Shown one piece after another: positions 25,559-34,587 of a stretch of 64,000 bases of DNA. This stretch comes from CAWEQW01 sp963811365. GTDB lineage: Bacteria > Actinomycetota > Actinomycetes > Propionibacteriales > Nocardioidaceae. The position numbers were made by a program, and so were the translations under genes. Within the stretch, counting starts at the first letter, position 1, and each line of letters opens with the position of its first letter. The stretch is from positions 1-64,000 of the forward strand of contig CAWEQW010000004.1 of NCBI GenBank assembly GCA_963811365.1, written 5' to 3'. The notes beneath the pieces are model-generated. The model did not search any database and was not told the origin of the DNA. It saw nothing but the letters and a program-made list of their open reading frames with translations.

Positions 25559-27904
25559 GTGGCCGTCCGTCCGTCGTACTCCGCCGAGGAGCTGACCCGA
25601 CGGCTGACCGCACCTCCCGGGCGCGAGGAACGGCTGACCCATCTCGAGGTGCTGCCCGCCCGCGCCGGGGCCCGGGCGCCCTGGCCGACGTGGGTCTCCC
25701 CCGAGCTGGTGCGTGCGCTCCAGGCGCGTGGGGTGTCCCAGCCGTGGACCCACCAGGTCGAGGCCGCGGACGCGGTGCGCGCCGGCCGGCACACCGTGGT
25801 CTCGACCGGCACGGCCTCGGGCAAGTCGCTGGCCTACCTCCTCCCGGCGCTGACCGCGGTCACCGAGGCACGCGCCCCGTCGGGGCAGCGGGGCGCGACC
25901 GTGCTGTACCTGTCGCCGACGAAGGCCCTCGCCCAGGACCAGCTGGACGCCGTGCTGTCGCTGGGGCTGGAACGCCTGCGCGCAAGCACCCACGACGGCG
26001 ACTCCCCGCGCGAGCAGCGGGACTGGACCCGGGACTTCGGCGAGTACGTCTTGACCAATCCCGACATGCTGCACCGCTCGCTGCTGCCGACGCATGCCCG
26101 CTGGGCCAGGTTCTTCGCCGCGCTGCGCTACGTGGTCGTCGACGAGTGCCACCACTACCGTGGCGTGTTCGGGGCGCACGTCGCCCAGATCATCCGCAGG
26201 CTGCGCCGGGTGTGCGCGCTGTACGGCGCCTCGCCCACGTTCGTGCTCGCCTCCGCCACCGTCGCCGAGCCCGAGGTGGCGGCGTCGCGGCTGACCGGGC
26301 TGCCGGTCGTCGCGGTCACCGACGACGCCTCGGCCCGCGGCGAGACCGCGCTGGCGCTGTGGGAGCCCCCGTTCGTGTCCCACGGCGGCGAGAACGGTGC
26401 GCCGGTGCGCCGCGCGGCGACCGCGGAGATCGCCGACCTGCTCACCGACCTGGTGGTCGACGGGGTGCGCACGCTGGCGTTCATCCGGTCCCGGCGGGGC
26501 AGCGAGACGACCGCCCTGTCCGCGCGACGGATGCTCGGCGAGGTCGCGCCGGAGCTGGTGGACCGCGTGGCCGCCTACCGCGGCGGGTACCTGCCCGAGG
26601 ACCGACGCGGGATCGAGCGCGCACTGCGCAGCGGCGAGCTGCTCGGGCTGGCCGCGACCAACGCCCTCGAGCTCGGCATCGACATCTCCGGTCTGGACGC
26701 GGTGCTGATGGCCGGCTACCCCGGGACCCGCGCGGCGCTGTGGCAGCAGGTCGGCCGGGCCGGTCGCGGCGGTCAGGACGCGCTCGGCGTGTTCGTCGCC
26801 CGTGACGACCCCCTGGACACCTACCTGGTGAGCCATCCGGACGCGCTGATCGGCGCTCCTGTCGAAGCCTGCGTCTTCGACCCGGACAACCCCTATGTGC
26901 TGGGTCCGCACCTGTGCGCCGCCGCCGAGGAGTCGCCGCTCGCCGAGTCCGACCTCACGCTGTTCGGACCACGCGCCCGCGAGGGCGTCGAGGCGCTCAC
27001 CGAGGCAGGGCTGCTGCGCCACCGGGCCCGCGGGTGGTTCTGGACGGACCGGCGCCGGGCGAGCGACCTCGCCGACATCCGGTCCTCGGGCGGCGCGCCG
27101 GTCCGGCTCGTCGAGGGCGACACCGGGCGGTTGGTCGGCACGGTGGATGCCGCATCGGCACACGGCACCGTCCACCCCGGCGCGGTCTACCTGCATCTCG
27201 GTGAGACCTACCTGGTCGCGTCGCTGGACCTCGACGAGCACGTCGCCGTCGTCGACCGCGCCGATCCGGACTACTCCACCTCGGCGCGCGAGCTGACCGA
27301 CATCGAGATCACCGCCGAGCGGCGGCACGTCTCCTGGGGACCGGGCCGGGTCAGCCTCGGCGGCGTCCGGGTCACCCACCAGGTGGTCTCCTTCCTGCGC
27401 CGGCGGGTGCCCTCCGGGGAGGTCCTGGGCGAAGAACCGCTCGACCTGCCGGAACGGACCCTCGACACGGTCGCCGTGTGGTGGACGCTGCCCGCCGCGG
27501 TGCTCGACGTCGCCGGCCTGGCACGCCGCGACCTGCCCGGCGCCGCGCACGCCGCCGAGCACGCCTCCATCGGCCTCCTGCCGCTGTTCGCCACCTGTGA
27601 CCGCTGGGACATCGGCGGCGTCTCGACGGCCCTGCACGCCGACACCGGGAGGCTCACGGTCTTCGTCTACGACGGCCACCCCGGCGGCGCCGGCTTCGCC
27701 GAGCGGGGCTTCGAGGCGGCCCAGCAGTGGCTGCGCGCCACCCGTGAGGCGATCGGCGCCTGCCACTGCGAGGCCGGCTGCCCGTCGTGCGTACAGTCCC
27801 CGAAGTGCGGCAACGGCAACCATCCGCTCGACAAGGACCGGGCCGTGCGGCTGCTCGACGTGCTCCTCGCAGGTGCCCCCCGGGCGGGGGCCGTGCCGGT
27901 GTAG
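25559..27904 (+). CDS. Ski2-like DEAD/DEAH-box helicase with DUF1998 domain
   Basis: This 781-residue helicase has Walker A in STGTASGKSLAYLLP, motif II DECHHYRG, motif III ASATVAEP and motif VI QQVGRAGRGGQ. The C-terminal DUF1998 region has a cysteine cluster, CHCEAGCPSCVQSPKCGNGN, that probably binds zinc. The family includes MrfA, a 3'-5' DNA helicase for mitomycin-type damage, and Mycobacterium Rv3649. The start was set at GTG 25559 (AVRPSYSAEELTRRL), because the frame upstream is open but unlike the family. Confidence 0.9.
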   Translation: MAVRPSYSAEELTRRLTAPPGREERLTHLEVLPARAGARAPWPTWVSPELVRALQARGVSQPWTHQVEAADAVRAGRHTVVSTGTASGKSLAYLLPALTAVTEARAPSGQRGATVLYLSPTKALAQDQLDAVLSLGLERLRASTHDGDSPREQRDWTRDFGEYVLTNPDMLHRSLLPTHARWARFFAALRYVVVDECHHYRGVFGAHVAQIIRRLRRVCALYGASPTFVLASATVAEPEVAASRLTGLPVVAVTDDASARGETALALWEPPFVSHGGENGAPVRRAATAEIADLLTDLVVDGVRTLAFIRSRRGSETTALSARRMLGEVAPELVDRVAAYRGGYLPEDRRGIERALRSGELLGLAATNALELGIDISGLDAVLMAGYPGTRAALWQQVGRAGRGGQDALGVFVARDDPLDTYLVSHPDALIGAPVEACVFDPDNPYVLGPHLCAAAEESPLAESDLTLFGPRAREGVEALTEAGLLRHRARGWFWTDRRRASDLADIRSSGGAPVRLVEGDTGRLVGTVDAASAHGTVHPGAVYLHLGETYLVASLDLDEHVAVVDRADPDYSTSARELTDIEITAERRHVSWGPGRVSLGGVRVTHQVVSFLRRRVPSGEVLGEEPLDLPERTLDTVAVWWTLPAAVLDVAGLARRDLPGAAHAAEHASIGLLPLFATCDRWDIGGVSTALHADTGRLTVFVYDGHPGGAGFAERGFEAAQQWLRATREAIGACHCEAGCPSCVQSPKCGNGNHPLDKDRAVRLLDVLLAGAPRAGAVPV

Positions 27905-27967
27905 GGCGGTGTAGGGGCGGCCTGGACGGGGAATGCTCCGAGCGTCCGCAACCGTCGGGAGGCCCTC

Positions 27968-28363
27968 GTGTTCGTACTCGGTCTGGTCCTCGTCCTGCTT
28001 GCCGCCGCCGTCACCGTCGCGGTCGTGCTGGGTGGTGCCAACGACCCGTCGGCATACACGTTGGGCGCCGTCCACATCTCCATGAACGTGCTCGCCGTCT
28101 TCCTCCTGGGAGCGCTCACCCTCCTGGTGCTGATGGTGGGCGTTGCGATGATCCGTGGCGGCACCGTCAAGGCCGCCCGGCGGCGGAAGGACTCGCGCCG
28201 GCTCAAGAAGCTCCAGGAGCAGGAGGCCGACCGCGAGCGTCTCGACCGCGACCAGGCCACCCAGCAGGACAGCAGCGCGGCGACCTCGCCGAGCTCGTCC
28301 GACAGCACCGCCTCCGGCACCCGTCCTACGGAGACGAGGGACCGGCCCGCGACCGGGCGCTGA
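27968..28363 (+). CDS. Small two-helix membrane protein (LapA-like)
   Basis: This 131-residue protein starts at GTG. Two hydrophobic segments (about residues 2-23 and 40-64) are followed by a basic helix rich in Arg/Lys and a disordered Ser/Thr tail. The pattern resembles LapA/DUF1049-type proteins, with the tail in the cytoplasm, but the assignment is weak. Its 3' end overlaps the end of the convergent TadE-like gene by 38 bases. Confidence 0.65.
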   Translation: MFVLGLVLVLLAAAVTVAVVLGGANDPSAYTLGAVHISMNVLAVFLLGALTLLVLMVGVAMIRGGTVKAARRRKDSRRLKKLQEQEADRERLDRDQATQQDSSAATSPSSSDSTASGTRPTETRDRPATGR

Positions 28364-28676
28364 CCGCCACGACCTGCCGCAGCAGCGAGCTCACCCGCAC
28401 GCGCGCCCGGACCTCGACCACGTCGCCGCGAACCGCGCACGCCGTCAGGGTGGCCGTGTTGGCCAGCGCGACGGCGCGGGCCGACGGGCACGCCGGCTCT
28501 CCCCGCTGAAGGGCCGAGGCAGCCGCCAGAGCGGCCAGGTCCGCCGCCGCGGCGACCCTCCGCTCAGCGACCAGGAGACCACCCAACGCGGCCCCGGCCA
28601 GGGCGGTGGTGGTCAGGACGGCCGCGAGCACCGTGGCGAGGACGGCCGCGCTGCCCCGGTCGGGACGCGCCCTCAC
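28326..28676 (-). CDS. TadE-like secretion-locus protein (Rv3654c family)
   Basis: This 116-residue protein has one N-terminal transmembrane helix (RGSAAVLATVLAAVLTTTALAG in part) preceded by a processing-like DRGSA motif. Such TadE-like minor pilins end the actinobacterial Tad operon and may be assembled with the pilus or secreted. The GTG start overlaps the stop of the previous gene (GTGA). It is the last gene of the operon. Confidence 0.75.
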   Translation of the reverse strand: MRARPDRGSAAVLATVLAAVLTTTALAGAALGGLLVAERRVAAAADLAALAAASALQRGEPACPSARAVALANTATLTACAVRGDVVEVRARVRVSSLLRQVVAVSARSRAGPSSP

Positions 28677-29134
28677 GACGGCTCCTCGGCTGCGACAGCG
28701 GTCGAGGAGACCTGCACAGCGGGGAGGAACCCGAGCAGCCCGCTCGGCGCCTCCACCGCTGCGGTGACCACCGCGCGGACGGAGCCGTCGTCGCGGGTGA
28801 TCGTGAACCGCGACCCGTCCGGCGCCACAGCCCGCCCACGGCCCGCCGCGGCAGCACTGGAGTCGCCCCTCGCGGCGGCCCGCGCGGCCTCCCGGGCCGC
28901 GTCGACGACCCGCACCTGCGTCACCGCGAGCGAGACCAGCCAGGTCAGGCCGATGGCGGTCGCGACGAGCACCGGCAGGACGACCGCGGTCTCGGCCGTC
29001 ACTGCGCCGCACTCACCACGCCGACCCAGGGCCGGCAGCGGTCCGGACGCCGCAGTGGCGGCGTCGGCCGACGCCGCGCCGGCGAGCGGCCCGGAGGCCG
29101 CCCCCGCGGCGCGCCAGCATCGGGACCGGCTCAC
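28673..29134 (-). CDS. TadE-family minor pilin
   Basis: This 153-residue protein has an unusually long N-terminal extension of about 40 residues rich in Ala/Gly. The TadE signature GAVTAETAVVLPVLV then leads into a single membrane helix and the conserved RVVDAAREAARAAARG. TadE-like proteins act as minor pilins or assembly factors of type IVc pili. The GTG start is one base after the stop of the DUF4244 gene. A shorter start close to the signature is possible. Confidence 0.75.
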   Translation of the reverse strand: MSRSRCWRAAGAASGPLAGAASADAATAASGPLPALGRRGECGAVTAETAVVLPVLVATAIGLTWLVSLAVTQVRVVDAAREAARAAARGDSSAAAAGRGRAVAPDGSRFTITRDDGSVRAVVTAAVEAPSGLLGFLPAVQVSSTAVAAEEPS

Positions 29135-29135
29135 C

Positions 29136-29324
29136 TCAGGAGAGGCCGATCATGCCGAGGAACACCTGGAAGACCTTCTTGATGAGGGACTGGCCCCAGT
29201 CGCTCATCAACAGGCGGAGCAGCACCGCGCCGAAACCGCAGCCGGCTGCTGTGACGACGGCGTACTCCGCGGTCGCGCTGCCGCGCTCGGCGAGCCGCGC
29301 CGGCACAGGAATGGTCGTGGTCAT
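29136..29324 (-). CDS. DUF4244 protein, Flp pilin-like (Rv3656c family)
   Basis: This 62-residue protein contains ERGSATAEYAVVTAAG, a prepilin-type cleavage and pilin helix signature like that of Flp major pilins, followed by one hydrophobic helix. In the actinobacterial Tad locus this DUF4244 gene takes the place of the Flp pilin gene, so it is the best candidate for the pilus subunit. It lies 151 bases after tadC, a gap large enough for its own promoter or for mRNA processing to raise pilin output. Confidence 0.82.
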   Translation of the reverse strand: MTTTIPVPARLAERGSATAEYAVVTAAGCGFGAVLLRLLMSDWGQSLIKKVFQVFLGMIGLS

Positions 29325-29475
29325 GCGATCTCCGATCGTCGGGGCCGGCACTGGCCGGCCGAGGGTTTCTTGATGACGAGGACTCTGGTCGGCATCCGCA
29401 CGCTCCTCGACCGGCGGCTGCAGACCTGGGGACGGGCGTGCGGCCCGGGGCGGCTGTGGAGAGCAGCTGGCCGGT

Positions 29476-30225
29476 TCAGGGGGCGGTGAACATCCGTACG
29501 GCGCCTGCGACCAGCGGCACCACGCCCACGAGGACGAAGGCCGGCAGCAGGCAGAGACCGAGCGGCGCGGCCGCTCGCGCGCCGACCGCACGCGCCCTCT
29601 CCTGGGCGCGAGCGGCACGCTCGGCCCGTAGGTCCTCGGCGAGCCGGTGCAGCGCCTCGGCGACCGACGCTCCGGTGTCGACGGCCCGCACCACGGCTCG
29701 GCCGAGCGGTCCGAGCTGGGGGTGACCGGACAGCCCCCGCCACACCGCGACCGGGTCCGAGGACCAGCGCAGCCGTGCGGTCAGCGCCGCCAGCTCGCCG
29801 CGGACCGGTTCCTCGACGGCCTCGGAGATGCGACGCACCGCGGCGTCCGGGGCGGCGCCCGCCGAGAGTGCGCAGGCCATCAGGTCCACGACGTGGGGCA
29901 GCGCGGCCTCGAGCCTCTCCCGCCTCGTGCGCTGCTCGCGCGGCTCGACGCGCCCGACGAGCACCCAGGTGGCAACGCCACCCGCCACGCCGAGCGCGAG
30001 CCCGGTGATGCCGCCGAGGAGCAGGGCGGCGCACACGGCGGCTCCCAGCGCGGCCAGCAGCCGACGTCCCAGGCCGGGCGACGTGCAGGCCGGTGGCACC
30101 GCCGGTCCGGGACGCGGCGGGTCCGCGCGGGCGGCCGGCGGCGCGAGCCGCCGGACGGGTGCCGTGACCATGAGTGCGACAGCGGCCGAGGCCGCCCCCG
30201 CGGCGAGCACCACCTCCGGTCTCAT
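29476..30225 (-). CDS. Tad pilus inner-membrane protein, TadC-type (T2SSF)
   Basis: This 249-residue membrane protein of the type II secretion F family carries the cytoplasmic helical bundle with VDLMACALSAGAAPDAAV and GASVAEALHRLAEDLR, and ends with a hydrophobic hairpin. With the neighbouring TadB-type protein it should form the platform of the pilus machine. Its start overlaps the tadB stop (ATGA). Confidence 0.85.
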   Translation of the reverse strand: MRPEVVLAAGAASAAVALMVTAPVRRLAPPAARADPPRPGPAVPPACTSPGLGRRLLAALGAAVCAALLLGGITGLALGVAGGVATWVLVGRVEPREQRTRRERLEAALPHVVDLMACALSAGAAPDAAVRRISEAVEEPVRGELAALTARLRWSSDPVAVWRGLSGHPQLGPLGRAVVRAVDTGASVAEALHRLAEDLRAERAARAQERARAVGARAAAPLGLCLLPAFVLVGVVPLVAGAVRMFTAP

Positions 30226-31010
30226 CGTCGCGACGCCTGCGCCGCGAGGCCGTCGATCCAGTGCAGCCCGAGGAAGCTGAGCGCGGCGCCCACGCCGAGG
30301 CAGCCGGCCCCGGCCACGGTGTGCAGCAGGAAGTGCCACGGGTCCGCCCCCAGCGCTGCGCCCAGGACAAGCACCCCTGCAGGGAGGACCGCGACCGTCC
30401 GCGCAGTGGCCTGCGCCGAGGCGAGCTCCGCCCGCACCAGCCGGCGGGTGGCCTCGCGCGCCCGGGCGGTTCCGGCGACCTGGCCGAGGACCCGGGCCAG
30501 CGCAGCACCGGAGCGCTCGGCGACCACCCACGCCGAGGCCAGCTCGCTCAGGGCCTCCGCACCGGCAAGCGTGGCCTGTCGACGGAACGCGGCCGGCACG
30601 TCCGCGCCCAGGGCGGCCGCGGTCGCCACCGGCACGAGTACCGGCCACGCCTCGGCCGCGTGCCGGAGCGCGGCCGGCGGCGGCACCCCGGCCGACAGCT
30701 CGCCGACCAGGAGCTCGCAGCTCTCCACCACCCGGACCTGTCGCCGGTGCGCCTCGCGGCGTGAGCGACCCCGCTCGGCGAGGTGCCACCCGGCCGCCAG
30801 TGCGCCTGCGGCCACCCCGGCCAGGAGCACCACCGAGGCGTCGACGAGCAGCACGACCACGGGACCGGCGGCGGCCAGGGCCACCAGCCCCCACCGCCGT
30901 GCCGCGCCTCCCGGCGTCGCCGCCGGTCCGGAGGGTGGCGGTGCGGCCGAGCAGCCCGGCCACAGCAGCCCTGCAGCGAGAGCGGCGAGGATGCCTGCGA
31001 GCACGGTCAT
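30222..31010 (-). CDS. Tad pilus inner-membrane protein, TadB-type (T2SSF)
   Basis: This 262-residue membrane protein has paired hydrophobic segments at both ends and the T2SSF core ELLVGELSAGVPPPAALRHA and WVVAERSGAALARVL in between. It partners the TadC-type protein as the membrane platform on which the ATPase acts. ATGA overlaps join it to tadA upstream and tadC downstream, so the operon is tightly coupled. Confidence 0.85.
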   Translation of the reverse strand: MTVLAGILAALAAGLLWPGCSAAPPPSGPAATPGGAARRWGLVALAAAGPVVVLLVDASVVLLAGVAAGALAAGWHLAERGRSRREAHRRQVRVVESCELLVGELSAGVPPPAALRHAAEAWPVLVPVATAAALGADVPAAFRRQATLAGAEALSELASAWVVAERSGAALARVLGQVAGTARAREATRRLVRAELASAQATARTVAVLPAGVLVLGAALGADPWHFLLHTVAGAGCLGVGAALSFLGLHWIDGLAAQASRR

Positions 31011-32182
31011 CGACCCTCGAGCGCGGCGCCGAGCCGGTCCGCCCCGGCGTGCTCGTGGGGCCGGCCGTCGTCGTCGAAGCTCACCGCCGGACCGACGGTC
31101 ACCAGGCCCGCCGGGTCGCGGGCGAGCACCGCGATCTCGGCCATCCGGCGCAGCCTGTCCCGGCCGCGCCGGAGGTGCACGACCACGTCGACGGCGGACG
31201 CAAGCTGGCTGTGCGCGGCCTCGCGGCTCAGACCGGCCGTCATGGCGAGCGCCTCGATCCGCGCCGGGACGTCGGCCGCAGAGTTGGCGTGCAGGGTCGC
31301 ACAGCCGCCCTCGTGTCCGGTGTTCATCGCGGCCAGCATGTCCACGACCTCCGCGCCACGAACCTCTCCGACGACGAGCCGGTCCGGCCGCATCCGCAGC
31401 GCCTGTCGCACGAGCAGCCGCAGCGGCAGCTCGCCGGCACCCTCGACGTTCGCGGTCCGCGCCTCGAGGCCGACGACGTGCGGGTGTCGCGGCCGCAGCT
31501 CCGAGGCGTCCTCCACGACGACGAGGCGCTCGCCCGGCGGCACGATGCCGAGCAGGGCCCCGAGCAGCGTGGTCTTGCCGCTGCCCGTCCCCCCCGAGAC
31601 CAGGAACGCCAGCCGGCGCTCGATGATCGCAGCCAGGATCCGCGCGCCGTCGCGGGTCAGGGTCCGGGCCGCGACGAGCTCGTCGAGGGCGAACCCGCGC
31701 GGGGCCGGAACCCGCAGGGACAAGATGGTGCCGGGCCGTGCCACGGGGGCCAGCACGGCGTGGAAGCGGGTGCCGTCGGGCAGCCTGAGATCGACGTAGG
31801 GCGTGGCGTCGTCCAGACGACGACCCGCGGAGGAGGCCAGCCGCTGCGCGAGGCGGCGCACGGCCCGGTCGTCGGCGAACCGCAGGTCGACCTGCTCCAG
31901 CCCGGCGCCGCGGTCGACGAACACGGCGTCCGGGCCGTTGACCAGCACGTCGGTCACCCCGGGCTCGCGCAGGTAGGGCTCGAGGGGTCCGGCGCCGAGG
32001 ACGTCGCGGCGCAGCACGTCCAGCACGGCCAGGACCGTCCGGTCGCCCACCGGCCGGCCCTGCTGGCGCAGCGCCGCAGCCACGACAGCCGCGGACAGCT
32101 CCGCTCCCTGGCGGGCGAGCGTCTCCCGCACCCTTTCGACCACCTCGTCGGGGACCCCGAGCCCTGCGTCCACCACGCTCAC
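31007..32182 (-). CDS. tadA: Tad pilus assembly ATPase TadA (CpaF-type)
   Basis: This 391-residue secretion ATPase has Walker A in SGGTGSGKTTLL, an Asp box with VVVEDASELRP, and the Walker B region LVVGEVRGAEVVDML followed by the His box GHEGGCATLHANS. The N-terminal domain carries VTDVLVNGP typical of CpaF. It would power polymerisation of the DUF4244 pilin. The GTG start overlaps the ssd stop (GTGA). The gene corresponds to Mycobacterium Rv3659c by order. Confidence 0.9.
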   Translation of the reverse strand: MSVVDAGLGVPDEVVERVRETLARQGAELSAAVVAAALRQQGRPVGDRTVLAVLDVLRRDVLGAGPLEPYLREPGVTDVLVNGPDAVFVDRGAGLEQVDLRFADDRAVRRLAQRLASSAGRRLDDATPYVDLRLPDGTRFHAVLAPVARPGTILSLRVPAPRGFALDELVAARTLTRDGARILAAIIERRLAFLVSGGTGSGKTTLLGALLGIVPPGERLVVVEDASELRPRHPHVVGLEARTANVEGAGELPLRLLVRQALRMRPDRLVVGEVRGAEVVDMLAAMNTGHEGGCATLHANSAADVPARIEALAMTAGLSREAAHSQLASAVDVVVHLRRGRDRLRRMAEIAVLARDPAGLVTVGPAVSFDDDGRPHEHAGADRLGAALEGR

Positions 32183-33261
32183 GCGGCACCAGCGCGCCTC
32201 GCCCGCAGGCCGGTCAGCACGTCCCGCGCCGCCGCGGCCAGCGGGCCCCGGCGGGATCGCACCGGCCCCAGCCCCAGGTCCACCTGCTCGTCGACGCGCC
32301 GCTGGTCCGGGACCGCGACGAGGAGGGGGACGTCGAGGGCCTGCGCCACGTGCTCCGCCGGGAGCCGCGCGTCGTTGCCGCGCAGCACCAGCCCGAGTCG
32401 CGAGGTGACGGGCCTGAGCCGGGCGACGACCCGGGCCGACGAGGTGACCGACGGCACGGTCGGCACCGCGACCACCACCACGAGGTCGCTGCGGCCGAGC
32501 GCCTCCGCAACGGGCGGGTCCGGCCACCGGGGCGCGTCCACCACGACCAGGTCGTTGCCGCGCTGGGCGGCGCTCATCACCTCGCGGACCAGGCCGGGCT
32601 CCGGAGCAGCGACCGGGCCGGCGCCGAACCCCAGGACCGCCAGCTGACCGGCGCAGGGCAGCGCGCTGCGCAGCGACGCCGAGCCGAACCGGCCCCGGGA
32701 CTGTCCGAGCGCCTCCCAGGTGACGGCCGAGCCCGACGTCCGCCCCTCGGCGTCGTCGACGCCCACGACGTGTGCCGCTCCGGGACCGAGCGGGTCGAGG
32801 TCGACGAGCAGCGCCGGGCCGGCCACCGCGCCGGTCATCGCGACGGCGGAGGCCAGCATCGTCGCGCCCGCCCCACCGGAACCGGCCACGACGGCGACGG
32901 TGAGCGCCGACAGCGTGGTGCCCTCGGCCGTGTCCGCCAGGACCTCGACCAGCCAGGGCTCCGCACCGGGCAGCTCGACGACATCTCGCGCCCCCAGCGC
33001 GAGGGCCGCGCGGAACAGCGCGTCCGGAGCGGGGCCTCTGGCCACGGCGTGCACCGGCGCCCGGCGGGCCGGCTGCCGCGCCGCGACCGCACCGGCGAGG
33101 TCGGCGCCGACCAGCACCAGGGGTGCGGACGGCCACCCGCGCAGCGCGGCGTCGGCGTCGTGCGCCACGTCGATCTCCACCCCGGCCGCGGCGGCCAGCC
33201 GCAGCACGTCGTCGAGGAGCGCGTCGTCGCGGGTGACCAGGAGCGGTGCGGTGCCGGGCAT
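32179..33261 (-). CDS. ssd: Septum-site-determining-like protein Ssd (MinD/ParA-related)
   Basis: This 360-residue protein has a receiver-like N-terminal half and a MinD/ParA-like C-terminal half, as in Mycobacterium Rv3660c. The P-loop is degenerate: VVAGSGGAGATMLAS lacks the lysine of a canonical KGGxGKT, so ATP hydrolysis is doubtful. It probably positions or regulates the Tad machine; in mycobacteria its overproduction disturbs septation. The start was placed at ATG 33261 (MPGTAPLLVTRDD); in-frame codons further upstream run toward the small RNA. Confidence 0.82.
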   Translation of the reverse strand: MPGTAPLLVTRDDALLDDVLRLAAAAGVEIDVAHDADAALRGWPSAPLVLVGADLAGAVAARQPARRAPVHAVARGPAPDALFRAALALGARDVVELPGAEPWLVEVLADTAEGTTLSALTVAVVAGSGGAGATMLASAVAMTGAVAGPALLVDLDPLGPGAAHVVGVDDAEGRTSGSAVTWEALGQSRGRFGSASLRSALPCAGQLAVLGFGAGPVAAPEPGLVREVMSAAQRGNDLVVVDAPRWPDPPVAEALGRSDLVVVVAVPTVPSVTSSARVVARLRPVTSRLGLVLRGNDARLPAEHVAQALDVPLLVAVPDQRRVDEQVDLGLGPVRSRRGPLAAAARDVLTGLRARRAGAA

Positions 33262-33364
33262 GGCGACCACGGTGCTCAGGGCGGCCGGTCCGCGCGACCG
33301 GCGTACGTGCGCCTGTGGAGAAGCGGCCACGGGGGCCGGCCTGTGCACGGAACCCGGCGGGAGA

Positions 33365-33470
33365 GACTGCGGCCCCCGGCCGGGGGGGAGGCCGGGGGCC
33401 GCTCAGGTCCGCGCTCCGGGGGGGAGGAGCCGAACCGGAACCAGCGACGGGGGGGAGTCGCTGGTGTTCG
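33365..33470 (-). ncRNA. 6C small RNA (Mycobacterium B11-type)
   Basis: On the minus strand three successive hairpins occur, each with the identical 8-base loop TCCCCCCC. Their stems are ACCAGCGAC/GTCGCTGGT (33465-33440), GCTCC/GGAGC (33430-33413) and a 13-bp GC stem (33402-33369) that may also terminate the transcript. C-rich loops of at least six cytosines define the actinobacterial 6C RNA family. The position between ssd and the HAD gene is exactly that of B11 in Mycobacterium tuberculosis (between Rv3660c and Rv3661). B11/6C is thought to pair through the C loops with G-rich mRNA leaders. The ends given are approximate. Confidence 0.9.
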
Positions 33471-33682
33471 TGGGCGCATCACGCGCCGTTCCACGCTGTC
33501 GCAACGGTGACGCCCGTCCAGGGTAGCGCGGGCTTTACAGAGGTGCCCGCGAACTATCATGGGCCGTGTCCCATTTGTTAGCGCACGACCGCCCCCGGTG
33601 ATGTTCCGGCAGACTACGGGGCGGACACCTGACCAGTCACACACCTGACCAACGTCGGCCAGCCGGCGGGAGGGCGGACCCG

Positions 33683-34504
33683 ATGGCGGACCCCGGCGAC
33701 CACCCGGCACGGGGCCGGCCCGCCGCGTTCTTCGACCTCGACAAGACCATCATCGCCAAGTCGAGCACGCTCGCGTTCAGCCGCTCCTTCTACGAGGGTG
33801 GGCTGATCTCGCGAGGCTCCGTGCTGCGCAGCGCCTACGCGCAGTTCGTGTACCTGGTCGGAGGCGCCGACCACGACCAGATGGAGAAGATGCGCGACTT
33901 CCTGTCCAAGCTGAGCGCCGGGTGGGACGTCCAGACCGTGCGCGACATCGTCGCCGACGCCCTGCACCACATCGTCGACCCGCTGGTCTACGACGAGGCG
34001 GTCTCGCTCATCGAGCAGCACCACCTCGCGGGTCGCGACGTCGTCATCGTCTCGGCCTCCGGCACCGAGGTGGTCGAGCCGATCGGGGCGATGCTGGGCG
34101 CCGACGCGGTCGTGGCCACCCGGATGGAGGTCGCCGACGGCAAGTACACCGGCGAGATCGGCTTCTACGCGTACGGCGAGAACAAGGCGATCGCGATCGC
34201 CCGGCTCGCAGAGGAGCACGGCTACGACCTGACGCGGAGCTACGCCTACAGCGACTCGATCACCGACCTGCACATGCTCGAGACGGTCGGGCATCCCTAT
34301 GCCGTCAACCCCGACCGGGAGCTGCGCCGGGCGGCGGTGGCCCGCGACTGGCCGGTGCTCGTCTTCGACAAGCCCGTCGCGCTGCGCAGCAGGGTCAGAC
34401 TGCCCTCCGGCAAGCCGACCCTGGCCGCACTCGCCCTCGGCACCGCCGTGGCGGTCGGGAGCGCGGTCTACGTCGTCGCCCGGCGGCGCCTCACTCGCGC
34501 CTGA
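33683..34504 (+). CDS. HAD-family hydrolase, SerB/HAD-IB type (Rv3661-like)
   Basis: This 273-residue phosphatase has the nucleophile motif AAFFDLDKTIIAKS, motif II in VIVSASGTEV and the acidic motif AYSDSITDLHML. A C-terminal hydrophobic helix (about residues 245-263) followed by RRRL suggests membrane anchoring. HAD-IB enzymes include phosphoserine phosphatase, but the substrate here is unknown. It lies between the 6C RNA and the probable Ms1 RNA, as in mycobacteria. A GGGAGGG site precedes the ATG. Confidence 0.88.
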   Translation: MADPGDHPARGRPAAFFDLDKTIIAKSSTLAFSRSFYEGGLISRGSVLRSAYAQFVYLVGGADHDQMEKMRDFLSKLSAGWDVQTVRDIVADALHHIVDPLVYDEAVSLIEQHHLAGRDVVIVSASGTEVVEPIGAMLGADAVVATRMEVADGKYTGEIGFYAYGENKAIAIARLAEEHGYDLTRSYAYSDSITDLHMLETVGHPYAVNPDRELRRAAVARDWPVLVFDKPVALRSRVRLPSGKPTLAALALGTAVAVGSAVYVVARRRLTRA

Positions 34505-34551
34505 CACCCGCCTGCGACACGCCCCCAGGGCAGGTCGAGGCCATCGGCCCC

Positions 34552-34581
34552 TTGTCCGGGGAGTCCGACAAGGCGTACAAA
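34552..34581 (+). promoter_or_regulatory. Predicted sigma-A promoter of the Ms1-like RNA
   Basis: TTGTCC (34552-34557) and TACAAA (34576-34581) are spaced by 18 bases and precede the predicted RNA start near 34588. This is prediction only; no transcript data are available. Confidence 0.5.
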
Positions 34582-34587
34582 GGAACC

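Noticed and set aside
33369..33465. G-quadruplex or simple terminators from the G7 runs on the plus strand
   Set aside because: The runs are each the loop of a hairpin, repeat exactly, and lie at the known 6C RNA locus. A C-loop RNA on the minus strand explains them better.
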